64,000 nucleotides of DNA from assembly GCA_022578965.1 (NCBI GenBank), contig MU400537.1, positions 186,001-250,000 of the forward strand, read 5' to 3'. Below are positions 43,803-54,566 of this stretch, one piece after another. Position 1 is the first letter of the stretch. Each line of letters begins with the position of its first letter. The position numbers and the translations under genes are program-made. Under the pieces are notes generated by a model. It searched no databases. It was not told the origin of the DNA and worked only from the letters and a program-made list of their open reading frames with translations. This DNA comes from Xylaria sp. FL1777 (Eukaryota; Ascomycota; Sordariomycetes; Xylariales; Xylariaceae).

Positions 43803-46022
43803 ATGAGTCCGAGCACTTCTGCAGGGGGCAAACAGCATCTAGTCCATAGCCATGCGCACGAGGAAGGTATACCAGGCACCGTGAACCTCAACGCCGCAGG
43901 TATGTCGGCAGCCTGAAAGTATCGTAGTCGATATCGAAGAGGAACTGACACGCGACGACTCATAGAGGGGGATGATACTGGATATGGCCAAGCATTGTTT
44001 CCCGTCCCTGCAGAGGATCCCAATGACCCCCTACAGGTGAGCCCCGATGGAATCGCAGTCGGCAGAGTAATTATCTAATCCGAAATTAGTGGTCGGGCTT
44101 CAAGAAGACAATGATCTTGATTATATGCTCCTTTTATTCCTTTCTAGCAAACGCTGCGCTTATCGGGCCATCGCCTTATATCGACCTTTGGGCAGAAGAG
44201 TTTAATATCTCCCCAACCAAAGCGTCCGAACTCGTTTCGTACCCGAACCTCGCCTTTGGCCTCGGTAAGCTAAGTCTTTCGGCATAGATCCATGGTTACG
44301 GTACTAATATCGTGTAGGATCTCTAGTATTTGTGCCGCTATATTTGAAATTTGGTCGGCGACCCGTCATGTTGATATCTCTCATCGTGGTACGTACGTCT
44401 CTTGTGGTGCGCAGGACTGGAGCTAATGAATTGGAGTTTTGTGCCGGCATTATTGGAGCATCGCAATGTACTACATACGGCGGCCTGATGGCAGCCCGGG
44501 TTATCCATGGCTTTGGTTCATGTGTCTGTGAAGCACTCCCCGTTCAGTTGGTCAATGACATATTCTTTCTGCATGAACGGGGTGAGAGGATTGGCTACTA
44601 TACAGGTATTCACCACTAAACCTTGGAACACTCCGCTCGTGACTTATACATGCATATAGTGTGTCTCTGTCTGGGTTCGTTCGCCTCGCTGCCTGCAGGG
44701 TATATATTAGCCGGGGGCTACGGGTGGCGGCTGTTTTTTTACGTTGAGTTCGCATTTGGTGCCGCATTATTAGCGCTTGCCTTCGTCTTTGTTGAGGAGA
44801 CTTCCTATGACCGCAAAGCAGCTATGCTAATATCAACGACACCGATAGAGGGTGAAAAGTCCAGTAATAGTGTGGATAATCAGAGTTCTACAGAGCGATC
44901 AGATCCGCGAATCCCGCCTCGTAAGCCATTCGTGGAGACCCTCAGCCCTTGGGGTAGAGTCGACCACGAGGTGCCATTTTTCACGATGATGGCAAGAAGT
45001 TTCACCTACTTTCTAGTACCCCAAGCACTCTGGGTCATTGCCTCCTTTGGTATTAACATTGGATTATTGGCACTCGCTTATTCATTCACCTTTCCAATTC
45101 TGATTACATCGCCGCCTTACAACTGGACTGTGGTATGTGCATCTTTCACAATATTCATGGGGGTGGCAAGCTAACCTCGTAAAGATTAATTCCGGTTTAT
45201 TCGCGATAGCTGCACTCGTAGGGTACGCTTTAGCCGTGCCGTTCACGTCGTCATCTGACAGACTTGCGGCCTACTTAACTAAACGTAACAACGGCATTCG
45301 GGAAGCAGAAATGCGTCTCGGAGTAATGTTGCCTGCTAGTATGTATTCTGCTACAGTTTATTTCCCCATTGAGCAAAGGTCATTTCTCGTTTGTGTTATA
45401 TACGCTAGCATGCTCCCGAAACTACCGAAAGGTAATCGTTGTTGTCATTGGCATTTCTAATTCATAATTTCTTATAGTGTTGATTGGGCCGGCTGGTATC
45501 ATCCTATACGGCATCGTAGCCGAGAAGAGTCTGCACTGGGTGCTATATTTTATTGGGGGCGCAATGTCGTACTTTGCTGCTTACTTTTACTTCTCCTTTA
45601 CACTGGCGTACGCTGTGGACTCTTATCATTCAAACACTTCAGAAATGTTGATAGCCATGAATCTTGGCAAGCAGTACGTATCCTTGAATTTCGTATTTAT
45701 TGCCTTGGCGAGAGCTTCGCTTTCATATGCTTTCACATGTTTTTGAATTTACAAAGGAGTGAAAATTTTCAAGGGGCAATTTCTGACACTGAATTATCCT
45801 TATAGGGTCATTTCTTTCGGTTTCGGCCTTAAACTGTTAACATGGGTTATGGATAGCGGCTATGCAGTGGTAATGTCTGGTATCTTTGGAGGTGTGTTGT
45901 TAGCAAACAACCTAGTCTTGCTTTTTTTTATGTTTTGGGGGAAAGAAGTAAGGGTTTTCATGTCCCGTACGTGGCTTGCGAGGTTACATTCTTCAAGCAT
46001 CAAGGAAGTTGTCACTCATTAA
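43803..46022 (+). CDS. Major facilitator superfamily transporter (DHA1/drug:H+ antiporter-like)
   Basis: Nine exons give 540 residues: 43803-43899, 43966-44036, 44090-44264, 44318-44388, 44437-44605, 44660-45132, 45185-45338, 45478-45673 and 45806-46022. All phases agree. The product starts with a hydrophilic arm and WSGFKKTMILIICSFYSF. MFS signatures include LKFGRRPVMLISLIV (loop 2-3 GRR motif), GLMAARVIHGFGS, and EALPVQLVNDIFFLHERGER with PAGYILAGGYGWRLFF, typical of the fungal DHA1-like group. A charged cytoplasmic loop (about 265-310) joins the two halves. The second half carries MLPAMLIGPAGIILYGIVAE and AYAVDSYHSNTSEMLIAMNL. Most introns are 48-70 nt; two are 132-139 nt. Substrate unknown. 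No biosynthetic core gene lies beside it. Confidence 0.9.
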
Positions 46023-46098
46023 GTTGGAGCACACCTAGAGGCCCAATTGACCTTTTGAAATCAGACTCGGCATTGCCGCCAATGCTCAATCAAAGTCT

Positions 46099-46617
46099 AT
46101 GATGTCGCTGGGACAACCCCTCTTCCAGCCCCCATCTGCTCGTCTATTTTCTCAACCGGATATAGCACACTTCACGAAGCAACTCGATCAAGTGCTGCCC
46201 GTTGCACAAGGACGTTCGGACCGCCTTGAGGTATTCTTCGACAAAACCCAATGCTGACAGGCATGAGCCATGTTGGTTGACCTATCACCTTTGCAGTTGA
46301 ACCTTCGCATGCAGATGGCGAAGCGTGCGGGGCCGGACTACCTCAAGAGAGGTCAGGATTCCATGTCGTTTTTACAGTGTCTACTTCAGGTGTGTCCCCC
46401 AAGACACAAAATAGTAGCACTCTTCCAAGGTTTTGTTTTATAATAATATAGTCACCTATCACAGTAGCAGTCGGGATACTCCCGGGCATACATTCAAGAG
46501 CCTCGAAGCTTCGGAAGGATGGCCACGCGTTTGAGACAATGTATCTGCGTTGATCATTTCAATTGGAGTAAAAACCCTAATTTACGGATTATTGCTTGTG
46601 CGTCGTCTAGACTCTAG
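46099..46617 (+). pseudogene. Short gene or gene remnant, unidentified
   Basis: Three exon-like pieces join in frame: 46099-46230 (MMSLGQPLFQPPSARLFSQP...), 46297-46389 (LNLRMQMAKRAGPDYLKRGQ...), and 46468-46617. The total would be 124 residues. The first junction has a GTATTC donor and a good TTTGCAG acceptor and keeps phase. The last acceptor is weak (CAGTAG; the nearer CAG would give an immediate stop). The first two pieces look like genuine coding sequence of a larger protein. No domain recognised. It starts 76 bp after the MFS stop codon, so it may be a truncated neighbour. Confidence 0.35.
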
Positions 46618-48406
46618 TCGGGTGCGATCTAGAAGTTACAAGAGGTGGCCTAATTATGTATCAACAGCATTGCTGGCTACCAACCCCAGAATTGCAACAG
46701 AGAACCCCACAATGTAAGGAAAACTAGCCCAAGCCCGCCCTGATAGTGATGGAGACATAAATCGAGATGTGGTGCAGAGATTGGATGACGTCTCTAGGCC
46801 CTTGTCCTTGTCAGCAGGGGGACGGTTCCATGTTGGACGGTCAGTAAAGACCGACAGCACAGTATTACTCCACTCCGGCTTCCAAGAGATTAGGTAGACA
46901 ACTCCAGACCACAGAGTGGGTGTTTCCCGGCTGGCACGGTAGCCAATACTGAGATGTATGCTTATGTGTCATTCGATTACGAAGGATACCTGCAGTTGAA
47001 TGCATTTCGAAAACCCTGTCTCCCTGCACGTCCAGCCGCTCAATGTAGGGTATGATGCGAGCAGTACAAGCCACTTATAACGGTCAGCTTGCATGCATAT
47101 CGTCAAGTCTTTGTAAATAGCGCGCCGAGTCTGCAAGAGCTCGGTCAAGATTCCTCTTTGGTCGACGGCACGGCTTATTTGTTGCAAATCGGATCGGCCC
47201 TTGGATGCTTGCTCAGTCCGCTAGCTGTCTACGAGATAGGCCCAGGCACAGGATCTGTCAGAATCTAATCCCAGAAAGATCTGCCAATGGATTTTAGCCG
47301 AGCATCCGCGAGCGTCTCGTCCAATCCCAGACCGAGGTTTCAACGTCGTTCGGTAGCGAAGCGCCATAACTCCCAGACTTGCCATTCATAGGTAGTATTG
47401 CAACAACCAGATGACTACAACAACTCTCCAATCAGGTTTCGTGAGGCTTGGCCGTTGGACTGGACATTCTGGGCTGAATCAACAATACCATGCTAGGGCA
47501 TCCAGTTGCGGAGAGTTTCCGATTACCTTGCCATAGATGTCAAGTTTGCGGATACATGTATAATGCTCAGCCCTGGCCCTATATATCCTAAATACACACG
47601 GGGGTGCTACGACTCTCCTGGAATATGGCCTAGAGCATTACCTGATATAGTATTATACATATTATACCTAGGAACGCCTTCGACGTCATCGAATCCGAAT
47701 TGTCTTCTGCCCTTTACACGAACTAGAGGGTGATCACCAGTAGACTACTAGACTAATTCGACTTCCTTCACACCAGCCAGTTAGATTATGCGTTACCGTT
47801 GCCCGAAAACCGGACAATAGTTTTTTCACCCTAAGGGAAGTGCCGTGAACAAGGTTGCCGATTGATGATCGTTACCTTCTTCGACTTCAACACCAATATT
47901 CTAGGCCAACGCAATTGAAGATATTGTTACACCTGTATAGCTTCAACTTCGTCAGCTAGCTCCACGACGATCCTTTCCCTGTTCGACGTGACAACACACT
48001 GTGATTTCAGTATCAGTGGATATGGGAATCACAATAGGATGCTTAACGACTTCATTATTTTCTGCGAACGAGAGAATGGCACGTTGCATCTTAAAATGGT
48101 AAAATTCGACCTCGCGAGGATACTGCCCTGTTTCGATGGGTTGCCCTCATCCACAATGGTACAGGGGCCGTGAGGCGGGGCAGGAAAGACGGCGAACAAA
48201 GGGGTCGTGATCTTGATGGGATTCAAGAACAATCGATTCTAATATAAATATCTAGCTTGCCACCTGCTCAAGTCTCAATCTTCACCAGCCAGCCAGCACA
48301 GCACAGCACAACACATCATTCACTTGAGCTCCTAACTCTTCACTTCTACACATCCTGCACACTCACCCAACAAACGAACTTCAAAGTTCCAATCACTACA
48401 ATCAAC
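46618..48406. other. Intergenic with minus-strand remnants
   Basis: About 1.8 kb. On the minus strand, 47187-46654 has stretches of protein-like sequence in different frames (for example IIPYIERLDVQGDRVFEMHS and SGRAWASFPYIVGFSVAILG, a possible membrane helix), interrupted by stops, with no ATG-started model. This looks like an eroded gene. CCAGCCAGC/CACAGCACAG tandem repeats lie at about 48286-48312, in the leader of the hydrophobin gene. Confidence 0.35.
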
Positions 48407-48851
48407 ATGCAGTTTTCCACTCTGTTCGTCACTCTCCTCGCTACCGCCGTCATGGCCAACCCAGTTAAGCGCACCACCGCTGGCAGCGATACCGGCTACC
48501 CGACTCCTTATGATGCCTGCAGCGGTCTCTACGACAGCCTCCAATGCTGCGCTACCGATGTACTCGGTATCGCTGATCTTGACTGCGGCACCCGTACGTA
48601 TTATCTTGAACATATTCGCAATATATGACAGCGTTGCTAACACAATAATGATACAGCCAGCGGTGTCCCAACCAGCCCCGCTAGCTTCGCGGCCATCTGC
48701 GCTTCCGGTGGCCAGCGTGCCCGCTGCTGTGTTCTCCCTATTGTAAGTTACATTATGAATAACCCGAAAAACGATGTGAAAAGGTATTCTGACGGACTAC
48801 CGTTCTCAGCTTGGCCAGAGCGTTCTCTGCCAGACTCCTCTTGGCCTCTAA
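48407..48851 (+). CDS. Class II hydrophobin
   Basis: Three exons, 48407-48593, 48657-48742 and 48810-48851, give 104 residues. Signal peptide (MQFSTLFVTLLATAVMA), then a likely Kex2-type KR at 21-22. The eight cysteines follow the hydrophobin pattern C-CC-C-C-CC-C with spacings 8, 11, 16, 8 and 10. All but the first equal the class II consensus (9, 11, 16, 8, 10). Core motifs are CCATDVLGIADLDC and FAAICASGGQRARCCVLPI, then LGQSVLCQTPLGL. Class II hydrophobins are secreted amphipathic proteins that self-assemble at air-water and wall surfaces, and are typical of Sordariomycetes. A long pyrimidine/CA-rich leader and tandem repeats precede the ATG. Confidence 0.95.
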
Positions 48852-49869
48852 ATCCCAGGGGCCAAAGGAGAAAAAAGACGGCTTGCAGGGTCCATTAGGA
48901 GAGTGTTATATGGAGGCTATGTGTGACTCATTTGTTAAGACGAGTCAAAAGGAGGGATAGCGAAGGGAAGTTGGTGTTGATGATGAGGTGCAATAGAATA
49001 CGAGTGTTGGGTAGTTGTCTAGGTAGTCGTTTAACAAGAAAATTTGGGCCCTGATTAAAACAAATTCCTTCGATGTGAATCATACTACCAAATTATCTGC
49101 CTCATATATTAGGGAGCTGGGTAATGGACACACGTTATGTACCTTTAAACTCCGTCTGGTTTTTTCCTCTCTCCCCTATTTCTCTTTCTCACTTGTTGTG
49201 ATACGTCATAATAATTGCAACCGACTTCGGCACCTATTTCGGCACCTATATTTGATGTGTTTTACTATTTACGCCTAGCTTGGTATCTCGCTATAGTATT
49301 AATTGTATCCTTCAACACTAGGAACCTAGCGCCCTAAAGGCCTAACCTGGAACCTCGGTTCGCTTGTAAGTTACGGCTAGAGTTCCTTCCGGAAAAACTA
49401 TTGAGCTAGGGTTCAAACTTGATTCGCTCACTTGTTGTACTCTAAACGCGTCATTGGTCTGTTCAGAAGATTAGCAACCCGGGAAGCTAGTGGAGACAAG
49501 ACGGGTAGACCCGAGTCAACCGGCTAGTAGTGGGGCTAGCTCTTGGATATTAGAGGGTCTAAAAAGTACCTAGATACTTGCTTATCTAAGAACACCAAAA
49601 GCTACCTCGGTACTCCCGACAAGTCTACTTGGAAACAGTCAAGAACATAGCAAGAATCAGTCATGGAGAGGTGTACGGGATAGTGTCTGTGGGCCACTTC
49701 TTAGAGTGAATTTATTTCTCTTGTTTTATATTCTAATGTCAGAAAATGGAGAACGAGGTCACGTGATAAAATAAATACATGCCTACCTGGGAAGTACCTA
49801 CGCAGTAATATAGGTATTGCCCCAATAAAACTACCTAGTCTAGATTGGACTAAGACTATGATTACTTAC
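48852..49869. other. Intergenic, no firm feature
   Basis: About 1 kb, with scattered TACCTAG/TAGGTA words near 49560-49830. A minus-strand acceptor-like site with branch (TTCTGACATTAG, near 49740) could belong to the orphan exon at 49870-50034. Confidence 0.45.
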
Positions 49870-50034
49870 CTTAGGTAATTGATATACTTCGTACTCCATG
49901 ATATCAGTTGGACCGTGCCCTCGACAAAACGCCGGCACGTCATCTAGACTCAGCACACTAGCATCGGACTCTAAAGGCTCTATGCCCTCCTTGCACAGCA
50001 CGAGTCTCCAATGGGGATAACGTATGTGATTCAT
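49870..50034 (-). CDS. Orphan first exon or short protein, unknown
   Basis: ATG at 50034 opens 55 codons on the minus strand (MNHIRYPHWRLVLCKEGIEP ... SVLSLDDVPAFCRGHG ... DIMEYEVYQLPK), ending in phase 0 at a perfect GTAAGT donor (49869). The composition is protein-like. A possible second exon at about 49737 adds only six residues before a stop, so this is either a roughly 61-residue protein or the surviving 5' end of a lost gene. It lies head-to-head with the hydrolase gene, only 53 bp apart. No family recognised. Confidence 0.4.
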
Positions 50035-50087
50035 ACCGTAGCTTGACGACTTCTACTAGCATTTCTCCATCCTACAAGCCGATAAAG

Positions 50088-51107
50088 ATGGCATATGTAT
50101 TACCACAGCCGGCAGTCGCCTTGCCCCCTTCTATCACCTTTGACTCTGTCCGGTTAAGTACCAAGCCGACGGCATGTCTGGAGTGCTCTCAAGTGCAGAG
50201 TATCGGCCAATCGGGACGTTCTGATATCTTTATTGTGTTTCTCAATGGACTCATCGCACCACAGTCGTTTTGGCTACCCGTCATGGCCCTCGTGTTGCGC
50301 CGCTTCAAAATGGGGGCCGACAGGGATGCATCCCGACCTCAAATGCTGGCATACGATCGTTACGGTCAAGGCAGAACCATTGATCGCGACCCAAGTGACG
50401 AGGGCAAGGAAGAGGGCTACGGACACGATACCCTCGATGTTGTACGCGATTTGCACCAACTCATTATTCAAACAACGCAAGACTCACTTGTCCAACCGAA
50501 GAGGATCATGTTTGTTGCTAACTCGATCGGATGCGCTGTGGCTCGCCTGTATGCTCAGCATTATCCTGGAACCATAGCTGGTATGCTGCTCCTTGACAGC
50601 ATTATGGCCAACTCAGACTTTGTTAGCATATTTCCCGATCCAGACAGCCCTGATTTTGATCCCGGGTCATTGCCGCAAGACGTCACACCCGAACTGTTGT
50701 ATGAGACGCGCAAGAAATTCCGTGAGGCTTTTCACCCCAGTGTAAAAAATCCTGAGGGTTTGGATCGGCGCAACCTGGCTACGTTATTGCCCGAAGCAGA
50801 CAAACCTTTCCTTAGTGATGGATTTGCTGGGAAACCCCCATTTGTGACGGTAGTCGGCCATGATCCGGAGTGGTTTGCTAGGGAAAGTCTTCAGAGCTCG
50901 ATGGAGACACCAATTTCCATATCCATGAACTATACAAACCCTATTTGGTATCATTATAACACAGGTCTGACGAGGCTGACGAGCGCGGAGAAGGCATCAG
51001 GCCCAATTATTGCCAAAAATTGTGGTCACTTCGTTCAGAGAGATGACCCGACTTTTGTCGCCGAGTTGATATACAAAATGTTAGGGGCGATCGTGGAAGA
51101 TTCGTAG
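50088..51107 (+). CDS. Alpha/beta hydrolase
   Basis: Single exon, 339 residues from the ATG at 50088 (MAYVLPQPAVALPPSITFDS); the upstream open frame begins at TTG. Alpha/beta-hydrolase fold: oxyanion-side segment IFIVFLNGLIAPQSFW (about 47-62), LAYDRYGQGRT (88-97), nucleophile elbow FVANSIGCAVA with Ser146 (N-S-I-G in place of G-x-S-x-G), and a C-terminal catalytic His314 in NCGHFVQRDDP. There is no signal peptide or membrane segment, so it is probably cytosolic. Substrate unknown; relatives range from esterases and epoxide hydrolases to proline iminopeptidase-like enzymes. Confidence 0.87.
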   Translation: MAYVLPQPAVALPPSITFDSVRLSTKPTACLECSQVQSIGQSGRSDIFIVFLNGLIAPQSFWLPVMALVLRRFKMGADRDASRPQMLAYDRYGQGRTIDRDPSDEGKEEGYGHDTLDVVRDLHQLIIQTTQDSLVQPKRIMFVANSIGCAVARLYAQHYPGTIAGMLLLDSIMANSDFVSIFPDPDSPDFDPGSLPQDVTPELLYETRKKFREAFHPSVKNPEGLDRRNLATLLPEADKPFLSDGFAGKPPFVTVVGHDPEWFARESLQSSMETPISISMNYTNPIWYHYNTGLTRLTSAEKASGPIIAKNCGHFVQRDDPTFVAELIYKMLGAIVEDS

Positions 51108-51722
51108 ATCGAAGCACATTCCCGCCGTCATTCAGATGAATATGATCTAATATAATTGATATAAAAATCGGGCTATCAATCTGGAGGCCGGAATATCCGG
51201 CACGGCACCGTGGTGCGCCGGACTAAAGCAATCCACTCCCGCCTGTCTACATATATCTGTAGGCCGCCGTTCCGTTAAGAGCACAAACTTGCGCCAGATA
51301 TAGTTGATATGATACGACGGTAGTACGATGACGACTATAGGCACACGTCACAGGGACGGGAATATACATGGTCAATCAAACTTAGTACCACTTACTCTAT
51401 ACTGCACTAATCAGATATGAAGACTAGGAAGCCTCGCGAAATCATAGCTTCGTCGTTTTTTCGTATTTGTATGACCTAAGTTTTTTATCTAAATGTATCA
51501 TGATTCATGTGGTGGGCGCCGATCTTGCTATGCGTTGGCAATATGACCGGCCAACAACATTCGGAGCCCCAACTCTCTTTGTTTTAGTCAAACTTACTTG
51601 TTTATCGGTGCCCTTGTCTTTTGAACACAAAACTCGGCGCATGTCCTCCCAAGATATCGCGAGTCCTCTCTAGACAATCTTCGGCAAGGTTGTGATCAGT
51701 AGCTGCGCAACAAATTCAAAAA
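51108..51722. other. Intergenic, no feature
   Basis: About 600 bp with no coding signal; AT-rich with scattered T-runs. Confidence 0.5.
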
Positions 51723-51899
51723 ATGCCCAACCCAAACAAACCCAACATCGCAGACTTCTCCAATGTCCAGTTCACAAACTATCAGCCTCAGAGGACGGTA
51801 GATTTCAGTACTGTACGGGCTACCAATGCAGTAACATTGGACACTGTCCAATTCCGAAAACTCGAGAAGCCTAAAACAACGAAGAAGAACAAGAAATGA
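51723..51899 (+). CDS. Possible 58-residue protein
   Basis: ATG in good context (AAAATGC) opens 58 codons ending TGA: it starts MPNPNKPNIADFSNVQFTNY and ends in a Lys-rich tail (KPKTTKKNKK). Low cysteine, no signal peptide. It could be a small nuclear or RNA-associated protein, the last exon of something larger, or chance. No homology can be claimed. Confidence 0.3.
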   Translation: MPNPNKPNIADFSNVQFTNYQPQRTVDFSTVRATNAVTLDTVQFRKLEKPKTTKKNKK

Positions 51900-52556
51900 A
51901 CCCGTTCAAGTTTCTCAGTTGCGGTCAAGACTGGAATGCCTTGCTGGATGCCAGAGGGTATCAGGCCCTTGAGCCAACAAAGAGATGATTAGGTATCTGG
52001 GCAAGGTAGCGGGTGAGTTTCCCACTCGTCGATAGATAATTGCCGCTTCAATTTACTGATGCAGGAGGTATCAGTTGGCCAAAATATTGCAACCTGAGCC
52101 GCCTCTCATCGCAATATGCTTTGTGACCTGGTCGTTTCTTCCACTCCTCCTACACTCTTTTTTTCCCGCCTTTTCAGTATCCAATATGGTCAAGAAACTC
52201 AGCGATGGTTTCTCTATTCGTAGTCTTATGATTGGGGGCGGCTCACCGAACAAGGAAAAAGAACAGAAAAGAGCACACTAGACGGCAGCCCAGCGCATGG
52301 CTTTAAATTAGGAGGCTGAGACATTTGTTTTTCAATTGTTAAGACTTCAATGTCTGGTGTCTTGTTTGTTACTATCTACAATCTCACTAGGTCTTAGTTT
52401 AAGCTTTCTATTATCAAAGCTGTGGGTGTGTAGTTTTGAAGATCTCTAAACGTATCCTTATCTCTTCACAAGTGCTCTAAACAAAAGAAAAAAAAACGAA
52501 AAAGAAGACAATGTCCCTCTTATTCACAAGAGATAGAGAGAACAAAAGAGTAACTT
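51900..52556. other. Intergenic, A-rich near tRNA 3' side
   Basis: No gene seen. An A-rich run at about 52480-52510 (T-run on the tRNA strand) lies downstream of the tRNA. Confidence 0.5.
52544..52547 (-). terminator. Pol III T4 terminator of the tRNA
   Basis: Four A on the plus strand (TTTT on the tRNA strand), 10 nt past the tRNA 3' end; the usual minimal RNA polymerase III stop. Confidence 0.55.
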
Positions 52557-52630
52557 TGATTTCGCCCGGACTTGAACCGGAGACCTTCAGTGTGTTAGAC
52601 TGACGTGATAACCAACTACACCACGAAACC
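52557..52630 (-). tRNA. tRNA-Val (anticodon AAC)
   Basis: 74 nt on the minus strand, no intron. Acceptor GGTTTCG pairs with CGAAATC (one G-T pair), discriminator A. The D-arm contains GTGTAGTTGGTTATCAC (A box). Anticodon stem TCAGT/ACTGA encloses the loop CTAACAC, so the anticodon is AAC (codon GUU, and GUC by inosine). T-arm TCCGGTTCAAGTCCGGG contains a perfect B box. No CCA is encoded, as normal in eukaryotes. Confidence 0.96.
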
Positions 52631-53791
52631 ATGTGATTGGATGGAATATTGGCGTCGTAACTTGGATTCTATCACCCGGTGATAATATGGGTCCGAGGGA
52701 CTTTGGAGACTCCTTACATCATGAGGGGTGCACCGTTATCAAAACAACTATTTGCGAGTCTAATGGCCAACTAGGCCCACAGGATTGCCTGTACTTCTAC
52801 ATCTCAGCCCTATGGATGATCGATGTTATTTGATCTTGGTTGGACTCCTGATTAAGCGAGATACAACTTTGAACTGCGCATCATTGCCTATTCAGTGTGC
52901 TGCATTCAACCATATATCACGACCTATTATCATGTGGATGTGTTCTAAGACTTTGGAGATCTATTGTTCCTATCTATCCTACTACCTACCTCATTGAGCC
53001 AAGACTAGAAAGCCGCATGATCGTGTCCTGTTACAATGCACTCCTGAGGTTTTCATGCAACGTTGTCACTGATATATCTATGGACAATATAGGTAGGGTT
53101 TTTTTTGAGCGTTAACCTCGGTGATTATAAGACATCGTGTGTACCTTGTGGACATTTTAGCGTAGCGTACTGTAAAGATAGTGTATCCGGATCCGAATTA
53201 GGCGAAATGGCAGACGTTGGTGCGTGGTCTCTTGATATGAGTGGATGGTAACTGACCACACTATTCCTTCTTTATGGCGCCCACCCCGCGTTACAGGTCC
53301 CCGGTAGCGACCTCGAGGCTTGATCGGCAGTTGTGTCTTAGCGCCAAGCACAAGCCACCAAGGTATTGCCTGTTGCGGCGGGTGCATGCCGCTCATTGGT
53401 TGGAGCCCGGCCACCTGCAAATGCACTATCTAGGTATCTACGTGTTCAACGTATAACATGTGCTCCTCCACGAGCCTGTCAAGGAGATAGGACATATCAA
53501 GTTGGACGTCATAGGTCCTGGTCACATCCTTTCAACAGTTTGCGTGTCACAGCTAGTTTACGATGCTCAATTCCCCTCGTTTTATTTATAAGGGGGGGAC
53601 TACGCAAGCGTCTCGAACTTCTCTTTGTTCTGTCTATTACGACTGGTACACGTCCTCCACTTATATATGTCATTATCAACATCTCAGACATTAACGCAAC
53701 CGTTTACAACGAACGTGTCCTTGCTAAATTCATACGAATCCCATCTCCCACAAGGACACTAAAAACCAGAAAAAGAAAAAAATTACACAAG
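52631..53791. other. Intergenic, no feature
   Basis: About 1.16 kb with no coding signal. The 90 bp before 53792 are CT-rich and then A-rich, a typical leader for the following secreted-protein gene. Confidence 0.5.
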
Positions 53792-54189
53792 ATGCAATTA
53801 TTATTCATTATAGTAGCTGCCCTAGGCACAGTCTCGGCACTTCCTGGATCCATGCCGTTGATCACGGCCGCACCGGAGCTGAAAGATATTTCGACCTCTA
53901 CCTCTACTGCTTGCACGTCGACAGACTGCTGGGCTTCTTACGCCGAATGCAATGGATCCTTGACTTTCGTCTATCTGTAATACCTCCCACCCGCCTTCTG
54001 ACATGTTCAATAGCGTAGCTGATGTCTTGATCTAGATGCTATACTCCCCCTCCATGTGGAACCGTCACATCTCCAGATCCATACAGTTGTCCGCCTCCCA
54101 AATCGGACTCTACAACTACTACTTTTACGACGTCTACGGGTTCTAGCACAGCTACCACCCCTACAACGCCTGTGGCTTGCAGTCTCTGA
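53792..54189 (+). CDS. Small secreted Cys-rich protein with Thr-rich tail
   Basis: Two exons, 53792-53976 and 54036-54189 (59-nt intron, GTAATA...GATCTAG, branch GCTGATG), give 112 residues. Signal peptide residues 1-16 (MQLLFIIVAALGTVSA). The mature part has seven cysteines (STSTACTSTDCWASYAEC..., then LCYTPPPCGTV, YSCPPP, and a final CSL). The C-terminal 35 residues are dominated by Thr/Ser (STTTTFTTSTGSSTATTPTT), likely O-glycosylated. No GPI tail. It resembles fungal small secreted or effector-type proteins in size and layout, but I do not recognise a family. The donor GTAATA is non-consensus; it is supported by phase and by the continuation of the Cys pattern. Confidence 0.65.
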
Positions 54190-54566
54190 TCCTTGAAGTT
54201 TATTTTGCGGGCGTTATTGGAAGTTGGTGCATAAGAGGGTGGCATTCTCGGACATTTTTCTCATTGTCAGATACACTAGATTTCTACCACGGTGAACGCT
54301 TATCCCAATGGGAGTTGCTATAATGATACGGATACGGGTATGCCCTCGCTCTCCCAAGAGTATATTATTAGCTATGCTATATTAGGAGTAGTATGATGAG
54401 CTGGGCCTCAATTGCATCAATAAGAAAGAACATAATACTCATTCTACGTTCCTCATATATCTCATACTATCGGCAAGACATGAAAACCGACCTCTGTATC
54501 TTCCGAGACCTACTGCATTTTCTCTTGATCTGGTTCGCGTAAATTCATCATTCAGACCTCCTCAGT
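54190..54566. other. Intergenic between convergent genes
   Basis: Shared 3' flank of the Cys-rich protein gene and the minus-strand GH71 gene. No feature. Confidence 0.5.

Noticed and set aside
43803..51107. Secondary-metabolite gene cluster
   Set aside because: Transporter and hydrolase are present, but no polyketide synthase, NRPS, terpene synthase, P450 or cluster regulator is seen.
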